Shown here piece by piece: positions 1 through 7,869 of a stretch of 64,000 nucleotides of DNA. The first letter of the stretch is position 1, and every line of letters begins with the position of its first letter. Source of the stretch: JAWLGJ01 sp041685145 (GTDB lineage Bacteria; Pseudomonadota; Alphaproteobacteria; Rhodospirillales; Magnetospirillaceae); assembly GCA_041685145.1 (NCBI GenBank), contig JAWLGJ010000010.1, forward strand, positions 10,852 through 74,851, in the 5' to 3' direction. The notes under the pieces were generated by a model, which saw only the letters and a list, made by a program, of their open reading frames with translations, was not told the origin of the DNA and ran no database searches. The translations under genes were made by a program, and so were the position numbers.

Positions 1-1
1 G

Positions 2-214
2 GTGCGCCGCCTGCCCTGGGCGCTGGTTCGCCTGCTGGGGTTGAGGGATCCGGTGCTGCGCGAGTTGCTGGAACTGCGCTACCTGTTCGACGAGGCGGTG
101 ATTCTCGACGATCCCCGCCGCCGCCAACTGCTGCCCGATTTCGCCTCCACCCCCATCGACGAGGCGCTGCGGGTCACCGTCGACAGCTATCGCAGCCCCG
201 TGGCGATGGTGTGA
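2..214 (+). CDS. C-terminal fragment of a probable SDR-family NAD(P)-dependent epimerase/dehydratase
   Basis: This open frame enters from the left edge, so only about 70 C-terminal residues are visible and the GTG at the edge need not be the real start. The fragment pairs a hydrophobic helical stretch (LVRLLGLRDPVLRELLELRYLF, split here as LVRLLGLRDPVL and LRELLELRYLF) with a late TPIDEALRVTV segment. That resembles the tail of NAD(P)-binding sugar epimerase/dehydratase-like proteins, where 'TPLDEALR' near the end is common. No cofactor or catalytic motif is in view. It ends one base before the convergent tsaD stop. The family call rests on tail resemblance only; the frame itself is convincing. 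Confidence 0.45.
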   Translation: MRRLPWALVRLLGLRDPVLRELLELRYLFDEAVILDDPRRRQLLPDFASTPIDEALRVTVDSYRSPVAMV

Positions 215-215
215 T

Positions 216-1271
216 TCAGGCCTTCACCCCGGCGCCGCCGCGTTTGGGGGCCTCGGGGTCCAGGGGCCAGCGCGGGCGGGCGGCGAAGTCGAGGCCGTCG
301 CTCAGGCCCAGGCGCAGGCGCTCCAGCCCCGCCCAGGCGATCATGGCGGCGTTGTCGGTGCAAAGGCGCGGCGGCGGCGCGAGCAGGGTCATGCCTTCCT
401 CCGCCGCCAGCGCGCCCAGGCGCCGGCGCAGCCGGGTGTTGGCGGCGACGCCGCCCGCCACCACCAGGTGCCGCGCGCCCGCGTTGCCGGCCGTGAAGGC
501 GCGCATGGCCCGGCGGCAGCGGTCGGCGACCGCGTCGGCCACCGCCTCCTGGAAGGCGGCGGCGAGGTCGGCCTTGTCCCGGGCCGTCGCCGGCGCCGGC
601 AGGGCGTCGAGGCGCTGGCGCACCGCCGTCTTCAGCCCCGAGAAGGAGAAATCGCAGCCCGGCCGCCCCTTCATCGGGCGCGGCAGGTCGAAGCGGGCGG
701 CATCGCCCGCGGCGGCGGCGCGCTCCACCGCCGGGCCGCCGGGATAGCCCAGCCCCAGCAGCTTGGCCACCTTGTCGAAGGCCTCGCCGGCGGCGTCGTC
801 GATGGTGGTGCCCAGGCGGCGATAGCGCCCCACCCCCTCCACCGCCAGCAACTGGCAGTGGCCGCCGGAGACCAGCAGCAGCAGATAGGGAAAGGCGATG
901 CCGTCGGTCAGCCGGGCGGTGAGGGCGTGGCCCTCCAGGTGGTTGACGGCGACGAAGGGCTTGCCGTGCACCAGGGCGATGGCCTTGGCGGTCATCACCC
1001 CCACCATCACCCCGCCGATCAGGCCGGGCCCGCCGGTGGCGGCGACGGCGTCGAGATCGGCGAAACCCACCCCCGCCTCGGCCAGGGCGCGCGCCACCAG
1101 GGCGTCGATGTGCTCCAGATGGCTGCGGGCGGCGATCTCGGGGACGACGCCGCCATAGGCGCGGTGCTCGTCAAGCTGCGACTGCACCACGTCGGCGAGC
1201 ACGGCGCGGTCGTCGCGCACCACGGCGGCGGCGGTCTCGTCGCAACTCGTCTCGATGCCCAGAACGATCAT
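216..1271 (-). CDS. tsaD: tRNA N6-adenosine threonylcarbamoyltransferase TsaD
   Basis: TsaD transfers the threonylcarbamoyl group to A37 of ANN-decoding tRNAs, working with TsaB and TsaE in the cytoplasm. The 351-residue product has the usual family length and opens with the ASKHA-fold signature MIVLGIETSCDETAAAV. The NHLEGHAL motif carries the metal-binding histidines, VSGGHCQLL follows, and VVAGGVAANTRLR lies near the C-terminus. The ATG at 1271 is preceded by a G-rich tract. The gene is divergent from hemC with a gap of only 54 bases, so the two probably share a promoter region. It converges head-on with the edge gene. No oddities were seen. Confidence 0.95.
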   Translation of the reverse strand: MIVLGIETSCDETAAAVVRDDRAVLADVVQSQLDEHRAYGGVVPEIAARSHLEHIDALVARALAEAGVGFADLDAVAATGGPGLIGGVMVGVMTAKAIALVHGKPFVAVNHLEGHALTARLTDGIAFPYLLLLVSGGHCQLLAVEGVGRYRRLGTTIDDAAGEAFDKVAKLLGLGYPGGPAVERAAAAGDAARFDLPRPMKGRPGCDFSFSGLKTAVRQRLDALPAPATARDKADLAAAFQEAVADAVADRCRRAMRAFTAGNAGARHLVVAGGVAANTRLRRRLGALAAEEGMTLLAPPPRLCTDNAAMIAWAGLERLRLGLSDGLDFAARPRWPLDPEAPKRGGAGVKA

Positions 1272-1325
1272 CGTCCCGCAATACCCTCTTTCCTTGACGG
1301 CTTCCAGCCTCTACAACTCGGGGCC

Positions 1326-2273
1326 ATGACTGCTTCCAGCCTTCCGCTCCGAATCGGCACGCGCGGCAGCCCGCTGGCGCTGGCCCAGGCGCACGCGGTG
1401 CGCGACCGTCTCGCCGCCGTCCATCCCGAACTCGCCGACCCCGGCGCCATCGAGGTGGTGGTCATCAAGACCACCGGCGACATCGTCCTCGACCGGCCGC
1501 TGGCCGAGATCGGCGGCAAGGGCCTGTTCACCAAGGAACTCGACACCGCCATGCTGGAGGGGGGCATCGACCTCGCCGTGCACAGCATGAAGGACGTGGC
1601 GACGGTGCTGCCGGACGGCATCGTGCTGCCGGCGATCCTGCCGCGCGAGGATCCGCGCGACGCCTGGATGTGCCTGAAGGCGCCCACCCTGGCCGACCTG
1701 CCGGCGGGGGCGGTGGTGGGCACCGCCTCGCTGCGCCGCGGCGCCCAGGTGCTGTACCGGCGCCCGGACCTGAAGGTGGTGTCCTTGCGCGGCAACGTCC
1801 AGACCCGCCTGCGCAAGCTGGCCGACGGCGTCATCGACGCCACCATGCTGGCGATGGCCGGCCTCAACCGCCTGGGCATGGCCGAGCGCGCCACTGGCGT
1901 CCTGGAGCCCGAGGACATGCTGCCGGCGGTGGGGCAGGGGGCGGTGGGGGTGACCTGCCGCGCCGACGACGAGGCGGCGCACCGCTGGCTGGCGCCGCTG
2001 GTCGACGACGAGACCACCATCCGCGTCGCCGCCGAGCGCGGCTTCCTGGCGCGGCTGGACGGCTCGTGCCGCACGCCCATCGCCGGCCTCGCCGAGCGCA
2101 ACGCCGACGGCTCGCTGCGCCTGCGCGGCCTGATCCTGCGCCCCGACGGCAGCGCCGCGCACGAGGGCGAGATCTCGGGGCCCGCGAGCGAGGCGGTGGC
2201 GCTGGGCACGTCGCTGGCCGAGGAACTGCTGGGCCGGGCGGGCGAGAACTTCCTGGACCTGACGACGCCATGA
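1326..2273 (+). CDS. hemC: Hydroxymethylbilane synthase (porphobilinogen deaminase)
   Basis: HemC condenses four porphobilinogen molecules into hydroxymethylbilane, the linear tetrapyrrole that feeds haem, cobalamin and, where present, bacteriochlorophyll. The product is 315 residues, normal for the family. It begins with the typical LRIGTRGSPLALAQA. The dipyrromethane cofactor cysteine is Cys248 in LDGSCRTPIAG. The ATG at 1326 was chosen because homology begins just after it, although the frame is open far upstream antisense to tsaD. Its stop overlaps the hemD start by four bases (ATGA), so it heads the hemC-hemD-mic60-hemY-like operon. A TACAAC box at 1312-1317 may belong to its promoter, but the upstream -35 candidate is badly spaced. 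Confidence 0.95.
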   Translation: MTASSLPLRIGTRGSPLALAQAHAVRDRLAAVHPELADPGAIEVVVIKTTGDIVLDRPLAEIGGKGLFTKELDTAMLEGGIDLAVHSMKDVATVLPDGIVLPAILPREDPRDAWMCLKAPTLADLPAGAVVGTASLRRGAQVLYRRPDLKVVSLRGNVQTRLRKLADGVIDATMLAMAGLNRLGMAERATGVLEPEDMLPAVGQGAVGVTCRADDEAAHRWLAPLVDDETTIRVAAERGFLARLDGSCRTPIAGLAERNADGSLRLRGLILRPDGSAAHEGEISGPASEAVALGTSLAEELLGRAGENFLDLTTP

Positions 2274-3025
2274 CCCGGCGGGCCCTGCTCACCCGGCCCC
2301 GCCCCGACGCCGCCGCCACCATGCGCGCGTTGCAGGCGCGGGGCTTCGAGGTGATGCTGGAGCCCATGCTGGAGGTGGTGACCATCCCCGACGTCGCCAT
2401 TGACCTGACCGGCGTGCAGGCGTTCCTGGTCACCAGCGCCAACGGCGTGCGCGCCCTGGCCGAGTCGACCCCCGAGCGCAGCCTGCCGGTGCTGGCGGTG
2501 GGCGAGGCCAGCGCCCGCACCGCCCGGCTGCTGGGCTTCCAGCAGGTGGCCAACGCCGATGGCGACGTCGCCGGCCTGGCGGCGCTGGTGCGCCGGCGGC
2601 TGGATCCCGGCAACGGCGTGCTGCTCCACGCCGCCGCCTCGCAGGTGGCCGGCGACCTGAAAGGGCTGCTGGAGGACAGCGGCTTCCAGGTGCGCCGGGT
2701 GATCCTCTACGAGGCCCGCCAGTCCGAGGCGCTGAGCGAGGAGGCCGTCGCCGCCCTCGCCGGCGGCCAACTCGACGCGGCCCTGTTTTACTCTCCCCGC
2801 ACCGCGGCGACCTTTGCTAGTCTTCTCGGCGCCGCCGGGCTCGACGATGCCTGCCGGGGCATCGTCGCCTATGGCCTCAGCCCGGCGGTGGCGGACCAGA
2901 TCGGCGGCTTGCCCTGGCGGCGCCTGCGCATTGCGGCGCGGCCACGACAGGACGCGGTGATGGCGCTGATCGACGAGGATTTCGGGCCGGTGCCGCAGGG
3001 GGCAGGACGGGGGAACGCGCAATGA
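2270..3025 (+). CDS. hemD: Uroporphyrinogen-III synthase
   Basis: HemD closes and isomerises ring D of hydroxymethylbilane to make uroporphyrinogen III, the branch point to haem and to the cobalamin genes downstream. The 251-residue product opens with RRALLTRPRPDAAATMRAL, as in many alphaproteobacterial HemD proteins. It shows the two-domain pattern with FLVTSANGVRAL in the first half and ALFYSPRTAATFASLL in the second. HemD sequences diverge strongly, so position in the operon (between hemC and mic60) is a large part of the evidence. It overlaps hemC by four bases and the next gene by four bases, which implies translational coupling. Confidence 0.9.
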   Translation: MTRRALLTRPRPDAAATMRALQARGFEVMLEPMLEVVTIPDVAIDLTGVQAFLVTSANGVRALAESTPERSLPVLAVGEASARTARLLGFQQVANADGDVAGLAALVRRRLDPGNGVLLHAAASQVAGDLKGLLEDSGFQVRRVILYEARQSEALSEEAVAALAGGQLDAALFYSPRTAATFASLLGAAGLDDACRGIVAYGLSPAVADQIGGLPWRRLRIAARPRQDAVMALIDEDFGPVPQGAGRGNAQ

Positions 3026-4359
3026 CCCAGGACAAGGACGGCCAGCAGTCCACGGCCAAGCCCGCCGAGGACGCCGCCGACGCGGCGGACGCCCCGGCCG
3101 GGGACGCCCCTGCCGGGGACGCTCCGGCCGGCGACGCCAAAGCCGAAGACGCCGGGGCCGAAGACGCCGGGGCCGAAGACGCTGGGGCGGCGCCGGAACT
3201 GGAGGCCGCGGCGCCCGCCCCGGCGCCGTCTTCGGGCGCCGGTGCCGCCGTCGCCGTCGCGGTGGTGACGACGCTGCTGGTGCTGGTCGCCGTCGGAATC
3301 GCCGCCTACGCCACCTGGCCGCAATGGCGCGGCGCGCTGGTCGGCGACGCCGGCGAGGCGGCCGCGGCGGTCGCGGCGCGCGTCGACGGCCTGGAGACGC
3401 GGCTCGACGACCTCGCCGCGCGGGCGACGGATGTGGAGGACGGCCTCGGCGCCGTGCGGGCGCGGCTGGCGGACGCCCCCGACGGCGGCGCCCTGGAGGC
3501 GCTGGCGGCGCGGGTGGCGGCGCTGGAGGAGGCGCCGGCGGCGGCGGAATCGGGCGCCGCGCCCGGTGCCGCCGATCCGGCGCTGGCGCGGCGGCTGGAC
3601 CGCCTGGAGCAGCGCGTTGCCGATGCGCCGGGCGCCGACCCGGCGGTGGTGACGAGCCTCGCCCGCGACGCCGAACGCCTCGCCGCCGACGTCACCGCCC
3701 TGGGACAGCGCCTCGACGCCCTGGAAGGGCGGGCGGCGGAGGCCTCGGCGGTGCTGCGCCTCTCCGAACGCCTTGACGCCGTCGCCGAGACGGCGCGCCG
3801 CGCCGTGCGCACCCGCAGCGATACCCAGGCCCTGCTGCTGGCGGTGGCGCAGTTGAACGTCGCCGTCGACGCCGGGCGCGACTACGCCGCCGAATTGCGC
3901 ACCGTGCGCGCCCTGGCCCCCGAGGACGCCGATTTCCAGGCGCGCGTCGACAGCCTCGCCCGTCACGCCCGCGGCATTCCCACCCGTTCGGTGCTGGCGG
4001 CGTCGCTCGACGACCTAGCCCCCGACATCGTGCGCGCCAGCATCGGCCCCGAGGAGGACGGCTGGTGGCGCGAAACCGTCCAGCGCATCGCCGCGCTGGT
4101 CAGCGTCAAGCGCACCGACCAGGGCGGCGAGGAATCAGTGCCGGCCCTGGTGGCGCGGGCCGAGCGCGCCGTCGACCACGGCGACATCGCCGAGGCGGTG
4201 GCGGCTCTGGAACGCCTGCAGGGCCCGGCGGCGGCCGCCGCCGCCCCCTGGCTGGCGGCGGCGCGGGCCCATGTGCAGGCCCAGGCGACCCTCGGCGATC
4301 TCGCCAGCAGCGCCATCGCGCTGGCCGGGGCCGAGGAATCAACCGCGCCGGCGGAGTAA
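3022..4359 (+). CDS. mic60: Alphaproteobacterial mitofilin (Mic60) family membrane protein
   Basis: This 445-residue protein has the alphaproteobacterial mitofilin layout. An acidic Ala/Pro-rich N-terminus with tandem repeats covers residues 1-70. A single transmembrane helix follows (about 74-98, VAVAVVTTLLVLVAVGIAAYA), then a long coiled coil (about 110-260). A C-terminal mitofilin-like helical region includes LAVAQLNVAVDAGRDYAAEL and FQARVDSLARHARGIPT. In mitochondria Mic60 shapes crista junctions. In alphaproteobacteria the homologue sits beside hem genes, as here, and is linked to membrane curvature and contact between inner and outer membranes. The N-terminal half looks cytoplasmic and the coiled coil periplasmic. 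The family call rests on architecture, C-terminal pattern and operon position. Confidence 0.8.
   Translation: MTQDKDGQQSTAKPAEDAADAADAPAGDAPAGDAPAGDAKAEDAGAEDAGAEDAGAAPELEAAAPAPAPSSGAGAAVAVAVVTTLLVLVAVGIAAYATWPQWRGALVGDAGEAAAAVAARVDGLETRLDDLAARATDVEDGLGAVRARLADAPDGGALEALAARVAALEEAPAAAESGAAPGAADPALARRLDRLEQRVADAPGADPAVVTSLARDAERLAADVTALGQRLDALEGRAAEASAVLRLSERLDAVAETARRAVRTRSDTQALLLAVAQLNVAVDAGRDYAAELRTVRALAPEDADFQARVDSLARHARGIPTRSVLAASLDDLAPDIVRASIGPEEDGWWRETVQRIAALVSVKRTDQGGEESVPALVARAERAVDHGDIAEAVAALERLQGPAAAAAAPWLAAARAHVQAQATLGDLASSAIALAGAEESTAPAE
3091..3186 (+). repeat. In-frame 15-bp tandem repeats in the mic60 N-terminus
   Basis: Two adjacent 15-bp repeat blocks encode about three copies of APAGD (3091-3135) and then three copies of AEDAG (3142-3186). 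The copies within each block are nearly identical at DNA level, which points to recent slippage expansion. The encoded segment is acidic, low in complexity and lies before the membrane helix, so its length can probably vary without loss of function. Confidence 0.85.
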
Positions 4360-4365
4360 CGGGTG

Positions 4366-5718
4366 ATGGCGCGTCTGATCGGTTTTCTGATCGCCGTCGC
4401 CCTGCTGGTGGGGGTGGCGGTGTGGTTCGCCGAACGCCCCGGCGACGTTACCGTCCATTGGCTGGGCTGGCGCATCGACACCACCGTGCCGGTGCTGCTG
4501 GTGGCGATGCTGGGCCTGCTGGCGGCGCTGGCGATGGCCTACCGCTTCGTCGCCGGCATCCTGCGGGCGCCGGGCCGGCTGCGCGGCTATCGGCGCGGCA
4601 GCCGCCAGCGCAAGGGCTATCTGGCGCTGACCGACGGCTTGGCGGCGGTGGCGGCCGGCGACGCCAAGCTGGCCCGCAAGCAGGCCCGGCGCGCCGACCA
4701 TCTGCTGCACAACCCGCCGCTGACGCGGCTGTTGTCGGCGCAGGCGGCGCAGCTTGGCGGCGACCACGACGAGGCCAGGCGCCACTTCGAGGCCATGCTG
4801 GACCGGCCCGAGACGGCCTTTCTGGGCCTGCGCGGGCTGTTGACCCAGGCGCTGAAGGCGGGCGACCGCGCGGCGGCGCTGGACTACGCCCGCCGCGCCC
4901 ACGCCCTCAACGCCGAGGCCGACTGGCTGACGGCGACGCTGTTCGACCTCCAGGCGCGCGCCGACTTGTGGGACGAGGCGCAGCAGACTCTGGAGACGGC
5001 GGCGCGGCGGCACGTCTTCGCGCCCGACGAGGCGGCGCGCAAGCGCGCGGTGGTGCTGCACGAGCGCGCCCGCCGCGCCGACGAGGACGGCGACCGCAAG
5101 ACGGCGGTGAAGCTGGCCCGCGAGGCCCACGCCGCCGACGGCTCGCTGGTCGCGCCGGCGATCCTGCTCGCCCGCCTGCTGTCCGCCGAGGACAAGCCGC
5201 GCAAGGCGGCGGCGGTGCTGGAGCAATCGTGGGCGGCGGCCCCGCACCCGGATCTCGCCCGCGCCTATATGGCGCTGTGGACGGGCGAGGACGCGCTCAA
5301 GCGCGCCCGCCACGCCGCCCGCCTGGTCGAACTGGCCCCCGACGCCGCCGAGGGCCACGCCACCGCCGGCGAGGCGGCGCTGGCGGCGCAGTTGTGGGGG
5401 CAGGCGCGCAAGCATCTGGAGGCGGCGGCGGCGCGGCGGCCGTCGGCGCCGGTCTATCGCCTGCTGGCGCGGGTGGAAGAGGAGGAGAGCGGCGACGCCG
5501 CCGCCGGGCGCGACTGGCTCGCCAAGGCCGCCGAGGCGCCGCCGGGGCGGCTGTGGGTGTGTCGCCAATGCGGCACCGCGCCCGAGGCGTGGGCGGCGCT
5601 GTGCGGGCATTGCGGCGCCTTCGACGCCATCGCCTGGAGCGCGCCGCTGTATGTGCCCGGCCCGCCCGGCCTGATGCCGCCGGCCGAGCCCGCCGGAACC
5701 GCCGGCCCCACCGGATGA
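4366..5718 (+). CDS. HemY N-terminal-domain membrane TPR-like protein
   Basis: The product is about 450 residues with two N-terminal membrane helices (ARLIGFLIAVALLVGVAVWF and VPVLLVAMLGLLAALAMAYRF). A long alpha-helical TPR-like region follows (SRQRKGYLALTDGLAAVAAGDAK, split as SRQRKGYLALTDG and LAAVAAGDAK). This is the pattern of the HemY family found at the end of proteobacterial hem operons. Its exact role is unsettled and it is not the protoporphyrinogen oxidase also called HemY. The C-terminus has a CxxC-x12-CxxC pair (CRQC and CGHC), which suggests a small zinc ribbon. ATG 4366 fits the family N-terminus; the GTG at 4363 is an alternative, and GGAG at 4353-4356 could serve either. Confidence 0.82.
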   Translation: MARLIGFLIAVALLVGVAVWFAERPGDVTVHWLGWRIDTTVPVLLVAMLGLLAALAMAYRFVAGILRAPGRLRGYRRGSRQRKGYLALTDGLAAVAAGDAKLARKQARRADHLLHNPPLTRLLSAQAAQLGGDHDEARRHFEAMLDRPETAFLGLRGLLTQALKAGDRAAALDYARRAHALNAEADWLTATLFDLQARADLWDEAQQTLETAARRHVFAPDEAARKRAVVLHERARRADEDGDRKTAVKLAREAHAADGSLVAPAILLARLLSAEDKPRKAAAVLEQSWAAAPHPDLARAYMALWTGEDALKRARHAARLVELAPDAAEGHATAGEAALAAQLWGQARKHLEAAAARRPSAPVYRLLARVEEEESGDAAAGRDWLAKAAEAPPGRLWVCRQCGTAPEAWAALCGHCGAFDAIAWSAPLYVPGPPGLMPPAEPAGTAGPTG

Positions 5719-5747
5719 TCCCCGCGCCGGGCGCCGCGTCTGGGCCC

Positions 5748-5776
5748 TTGCGCGGGGCGGCGCTTGGACGTATGTT
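5748..5776 (+). promoter_or_regulatory. Predicted sigma-70 promoter of tRNA-Thr
   Basis: A -35-like TTGCGC (5748-5753) and a -10-like TATGTT (5771-5776) are separated by exactly 17 bases. They would start transcription about 3-5 bases before the mature tRNA 5' end at 5787. Position and spacing are both right. The boxes depart moderately from consensus, as is common in GC-rich alphaproteobacteria. Confidence 0.5.
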
Positions 5777-5786
5777 CCCGGCTCCG

Positions 5787-5862
5787 GCCGGCGTAGCTCA
5801 GCTGGTAGAGCAACGCATTCGTAATGCGTGGGTCGGGGGTTCGAGTCCCTCCGCCGGCACCA
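5787..5862 (+). tRNA. tRNA-Thr (anticodon CGU)
   Basis: The 76-base gene folds as a complete cloverleaf. The acceptor stem GCCGGCG (5787-5793) pairs with CGCCGGC (5852-5858). The anticodon stem ACGCA/TGCGT encloses the loop TTCGTAA with anticodon CGT at 5820-5822. The T-arm has GGTTCGAGTCC, and the CCA end is encoded at 5860-5862. CGU reads the Thr codon ACG. As an ANN-decoding tRNA it is a substrate of the threonylcarbamoyl pathway that includes the nearby tsaD. The cobM start lies only 19 bases downstream with no terminator visible, so some transcripts may read through into cobM. Confidence 0.97.
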
Positions 5863-5881
5863 TCTCCTTCCCGATAGGGTC

Positions 5882-6643
5882 ATGACGGTTCACTTCATCG
5901 GCGCCGGCCCCGGCGCGCCCGACCTCATCACCGTGCGCGGGCTCGACCTGGTGCGCCGCTGTCCGGTGGTGCTGTACGCCGGCTCGCTGGTGCCCCGGGC
6001 CGTGGTCGCGGCGGCGCCGGCGGAGGCCCGCGTCGTCGACACGGCGCCGCTGACCCTGGACGAGATCGTCGCCGAGATCGCCGCCGCCCACGCCCAGGGC
6101 CTCGACGTCGCGCGGCTGCATTCCGGCGACCCGTCGCTCTATGGCGCCATCGGCGAGCAGATGCGCCGCCTCGACGCCCTTGGCATCCCCTACGACATCA
6201 CCCCCGGCGTGCCGGCCTTCGCCGCCGCCGCCGCCGCCCTGGGGCGCGAGCTGACCCTGCCGGGGGTCAGCCAGACGGTGATCCTCACCCGCACCGCCGT
6301 GCGGGCCTCGGCCATGCCGCCGGGCGAGGAACTGGCGGAACTGGCCCGCAGCGGCGCCACCCTCGCCATCCATCTGGCGGCGGCGAACATCGTGCGGGTG
6401 GTGCGCGCGCTGACGCCGCATTACGGCGCCGATTGCCCGGTGGCGGTGGTCTACCGGGCAAGCTGGCCCGACGAGCAGGTGGTGCGCGGCAGCCTGGCCG
6501 ATATCGCCGGGCGGGTGAAGGCGGCGGGAATTACCCGCACCGCCCTCATCCTGGTGGGCCGTGTGCTCGGCGACTCAGGCTTCGACGACAGCCGCCTCTA
6601 CGACGCCGCCCACAGCCACGGTTTTCGCTCCGGCGGCGGCTGA
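5882..6643 (+). CDS. cobM: Precorrin-4 C11-methyltransferase
   Basis: CobM/CbiF methylates C11 of precorrin-4 (or cobalt-precorrin-4) using S-adenosylmethionine in corrin ring synthesis. The 253-residue product is typical in length. It shows the class III SAM methyltransferase pattern: VHFIGAGPGAPDLITVRG at the N-terminus, LHSGDPSLYGAIGEQM, then YDITPGVPAFAAAAAALG and the C-terminal TRTALILVGRVLG. The GVPAFAAAAAALGRELT stretch and the short ASWPDEQVVRG segment distinguish it from CobA, encoded further along. ATG 5882 follows the tRNA closely and has only a weak AGGG ribosome site. The next gene, on the opposite strand, ends three bases beyond it. Confidence 0.93.
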   Translation: MTVHFIGAGPGAPDLITVRGLDLVRRCPVVLYAGSLVPRAVVAAAPAEARVVDTAPLTLDEIVAEIAAAHAQGLDVARLHSGDPSLYGAIGEQMRRLDALGIPYDITPGVPAFAAAAAALGRELTLPGVSQTVILTRTAVRASAMPPGEELAELARSGATLAIHLAAANIVRVVRALTPHYGADCPVAVVYRASWPDEQVVRGSLADIAGRVKAAGITRTALILVGRVLGDSGFDDSRLYDAAHSHGFRSGGG

Positions 6644-6646
6644 CGG

Positions 6647-7021
6647 CTATTCCATCGCCTCGACTTCCTGGGCGACCTGGTCGCGCAACTGCTCGTCCCG
6701 CTGCGCCGCCAGATAAATCTGATTGTATTCGGGGATGGTCAGGCCCTGGGCGGTGATGGTTTCCGCCGCCCGCTCGCGCAAAATGTCCTCCTGATCGGGG
6801 CCCGCGTACTGCTGCTGGAGCATCACCACCTGGCGATGCGCGGCGGCGAAGCGTTCGATCTGCTGGTCGGTGAATTCGGTGGCGGCGGCGCTGTCCTCCA
6901 TCTGCGCCTGGGCCAGCCGCATACGATCTTCCGATTCGGCGGCGGCGACGTCGACGGCCATCCATCCCATGCCGAGGGCGGTGGCGGCGGCGAAGATCGA
7001 CGCGACGACGGCAGGAATCAT
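6647..7021 (-). CDS. Small exported DUF4168-like protein
   Basis: The 124-residue product starts with a hydrophobic segment (PAVVASIFAAATALGMGWMA) that looks like a signal peptide or membrane anchor. A mostly helical domain follows, with FTDQQIERFAAAHRQVVMLQ and LTIPEYNQIYLAAQRDEQLR. The pattern 'F-x-D-x-Q-I-x-x-F ... GL-x-x-x-x-YN-x-I-x-x-A-x-x-D-x-x-L' is that of DUF4168 proteins, whose function is unknown. An excellent AGGAGG lies eight bases before the ATG at 7021. It could be co-transcribed after cbiD-cobK (83-base gap), but nothing in its sequence ties it to cobalamin. Confidence 0.75.
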   Translation of the reverse strand: MIPAVVASIFAAATALGMGWMAVDVAAAESEDRMRLAQAQMEDSAAATEFTDQQIERFAAAHRQVVMLQQQYAGPDQEDILRERAAETITAQGLTIPEYNQIYLAAQRDEQLRDQVAQEVEAME

Positions 7022-7104
7022 AGGTGCCTCCTGTTGCGGATTGGGAACCTTACCGGCGGACCAACAATCCGGCCGCCCCATCGGTTCCCGCCCCACGGCC
7101 CCCT

Positions 7105-7869
7105 TCAGGGCGGCAGCACCCCTTCCAGCCAGGCCGCCGCCTCGTCCGGGGTGGCCGCCCGCGGCCCCGGCTCCGGCGGCGGGCGGCGCAGCATCAGGAC
7201 CGGCAGGCCCAGCCGCCGCGCCGCCGTCAGCTTGCCCGCCGTCGCCGCGCCGCCGCTGGCCTTGGTCACCAGCACGTCGATGCCGTGTGTGCGCATCAAG
7301 GCTTCCTCGGCCGCCGCCGCGAACGGGCCGCGCGCCACCAGCAGACGATGGCCGGGCAGCGGCGGCGGCGCCGGTGGGGGCGTCGCGGCGCGCACCAGGA
7401 ACCACACCCCCTCGCAGGCGGCGAAGGGCGCCAGCGTGCCCAGGCCGACGGTCAGGAACGCGCGCCGCCCCAGCCCGGGAAGCCGGTGGGCGGCGGCGTC
7501 GGCGTCGGCCACCTCGATCCACCGGTCGCCGGGCGCCGGCGTCCAAGGCGGGCGCACGAGTTGCAGGCGCGGCACCCCCGCCGCCGCGCAGGCGGCGCGG
7601 GCGTGGGCCGAGATGCGGGCGGCGAAGGGGTGGGTGGCGTCGAGGACCGCCGCCACCGCCCGGGCCCGTAGCCACGCCGCCAACCCCTCGGCGCCGCCGA
7701 AGCCGCCGACGCGCCGGCTTGTGCGGCCGTCGTCATCGGCGACCCGTCCCGTCCGCCCCGCCAGCGACACAGTCACCTCCAAATGCGGCCGCGCCGCCAG
7801 CACCGCCGCCAGCGCCCGCGCCTCGCCGGTGCCCCCCAGCACCAGCACCCGCCGCCTAGGGCCCGGCAT
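7105..7869 (-). CDS. cobK: Precorrin-6A / cobalt-precorrin-6A reductase
   Basis: CobK/CbiJ reduces the macrocycle of precorrin-6A with NAD(P)H. The 254-residue product has the Rossmann start RVLVLGGTGEARALAAVLA, the conserved DATHPFAARIS block and the late TKASGGAATAGKLTAARRL motif, which together define the family. It overlaps the upstream cbiD by 14 bases on the same strand, so the two are translationally linked. Substrates, precorrin versus cobalt-precorrin, cannot be separated from sequence, but the CbiD partner suggests the cobalt-containing route for at least the C1 methylation. Confidence 0.92.
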   Translation of the reverse strand: MPGPRRRVLVLGGTGEARALAAVLAARPHLEVTVSLAGRTGRVADDDGRTSRRVGGFGGAEGLAAWLRARAVAAVLDATHPFAARISAHARAACAAAGVPRLQLVRPPWTPAPGDRWIEVADADAAAHRLPGLGRRAFLTVGLGTLAPFAACEGVWFLVRAATPPPAPPPLPGHRLLVARGPFAAAAEEALMRTHGIDVLVTKASGGAATAGKLTAARRLGLPVLMLRRPPPEPGPRAATPDEAAAWLEGVLPP

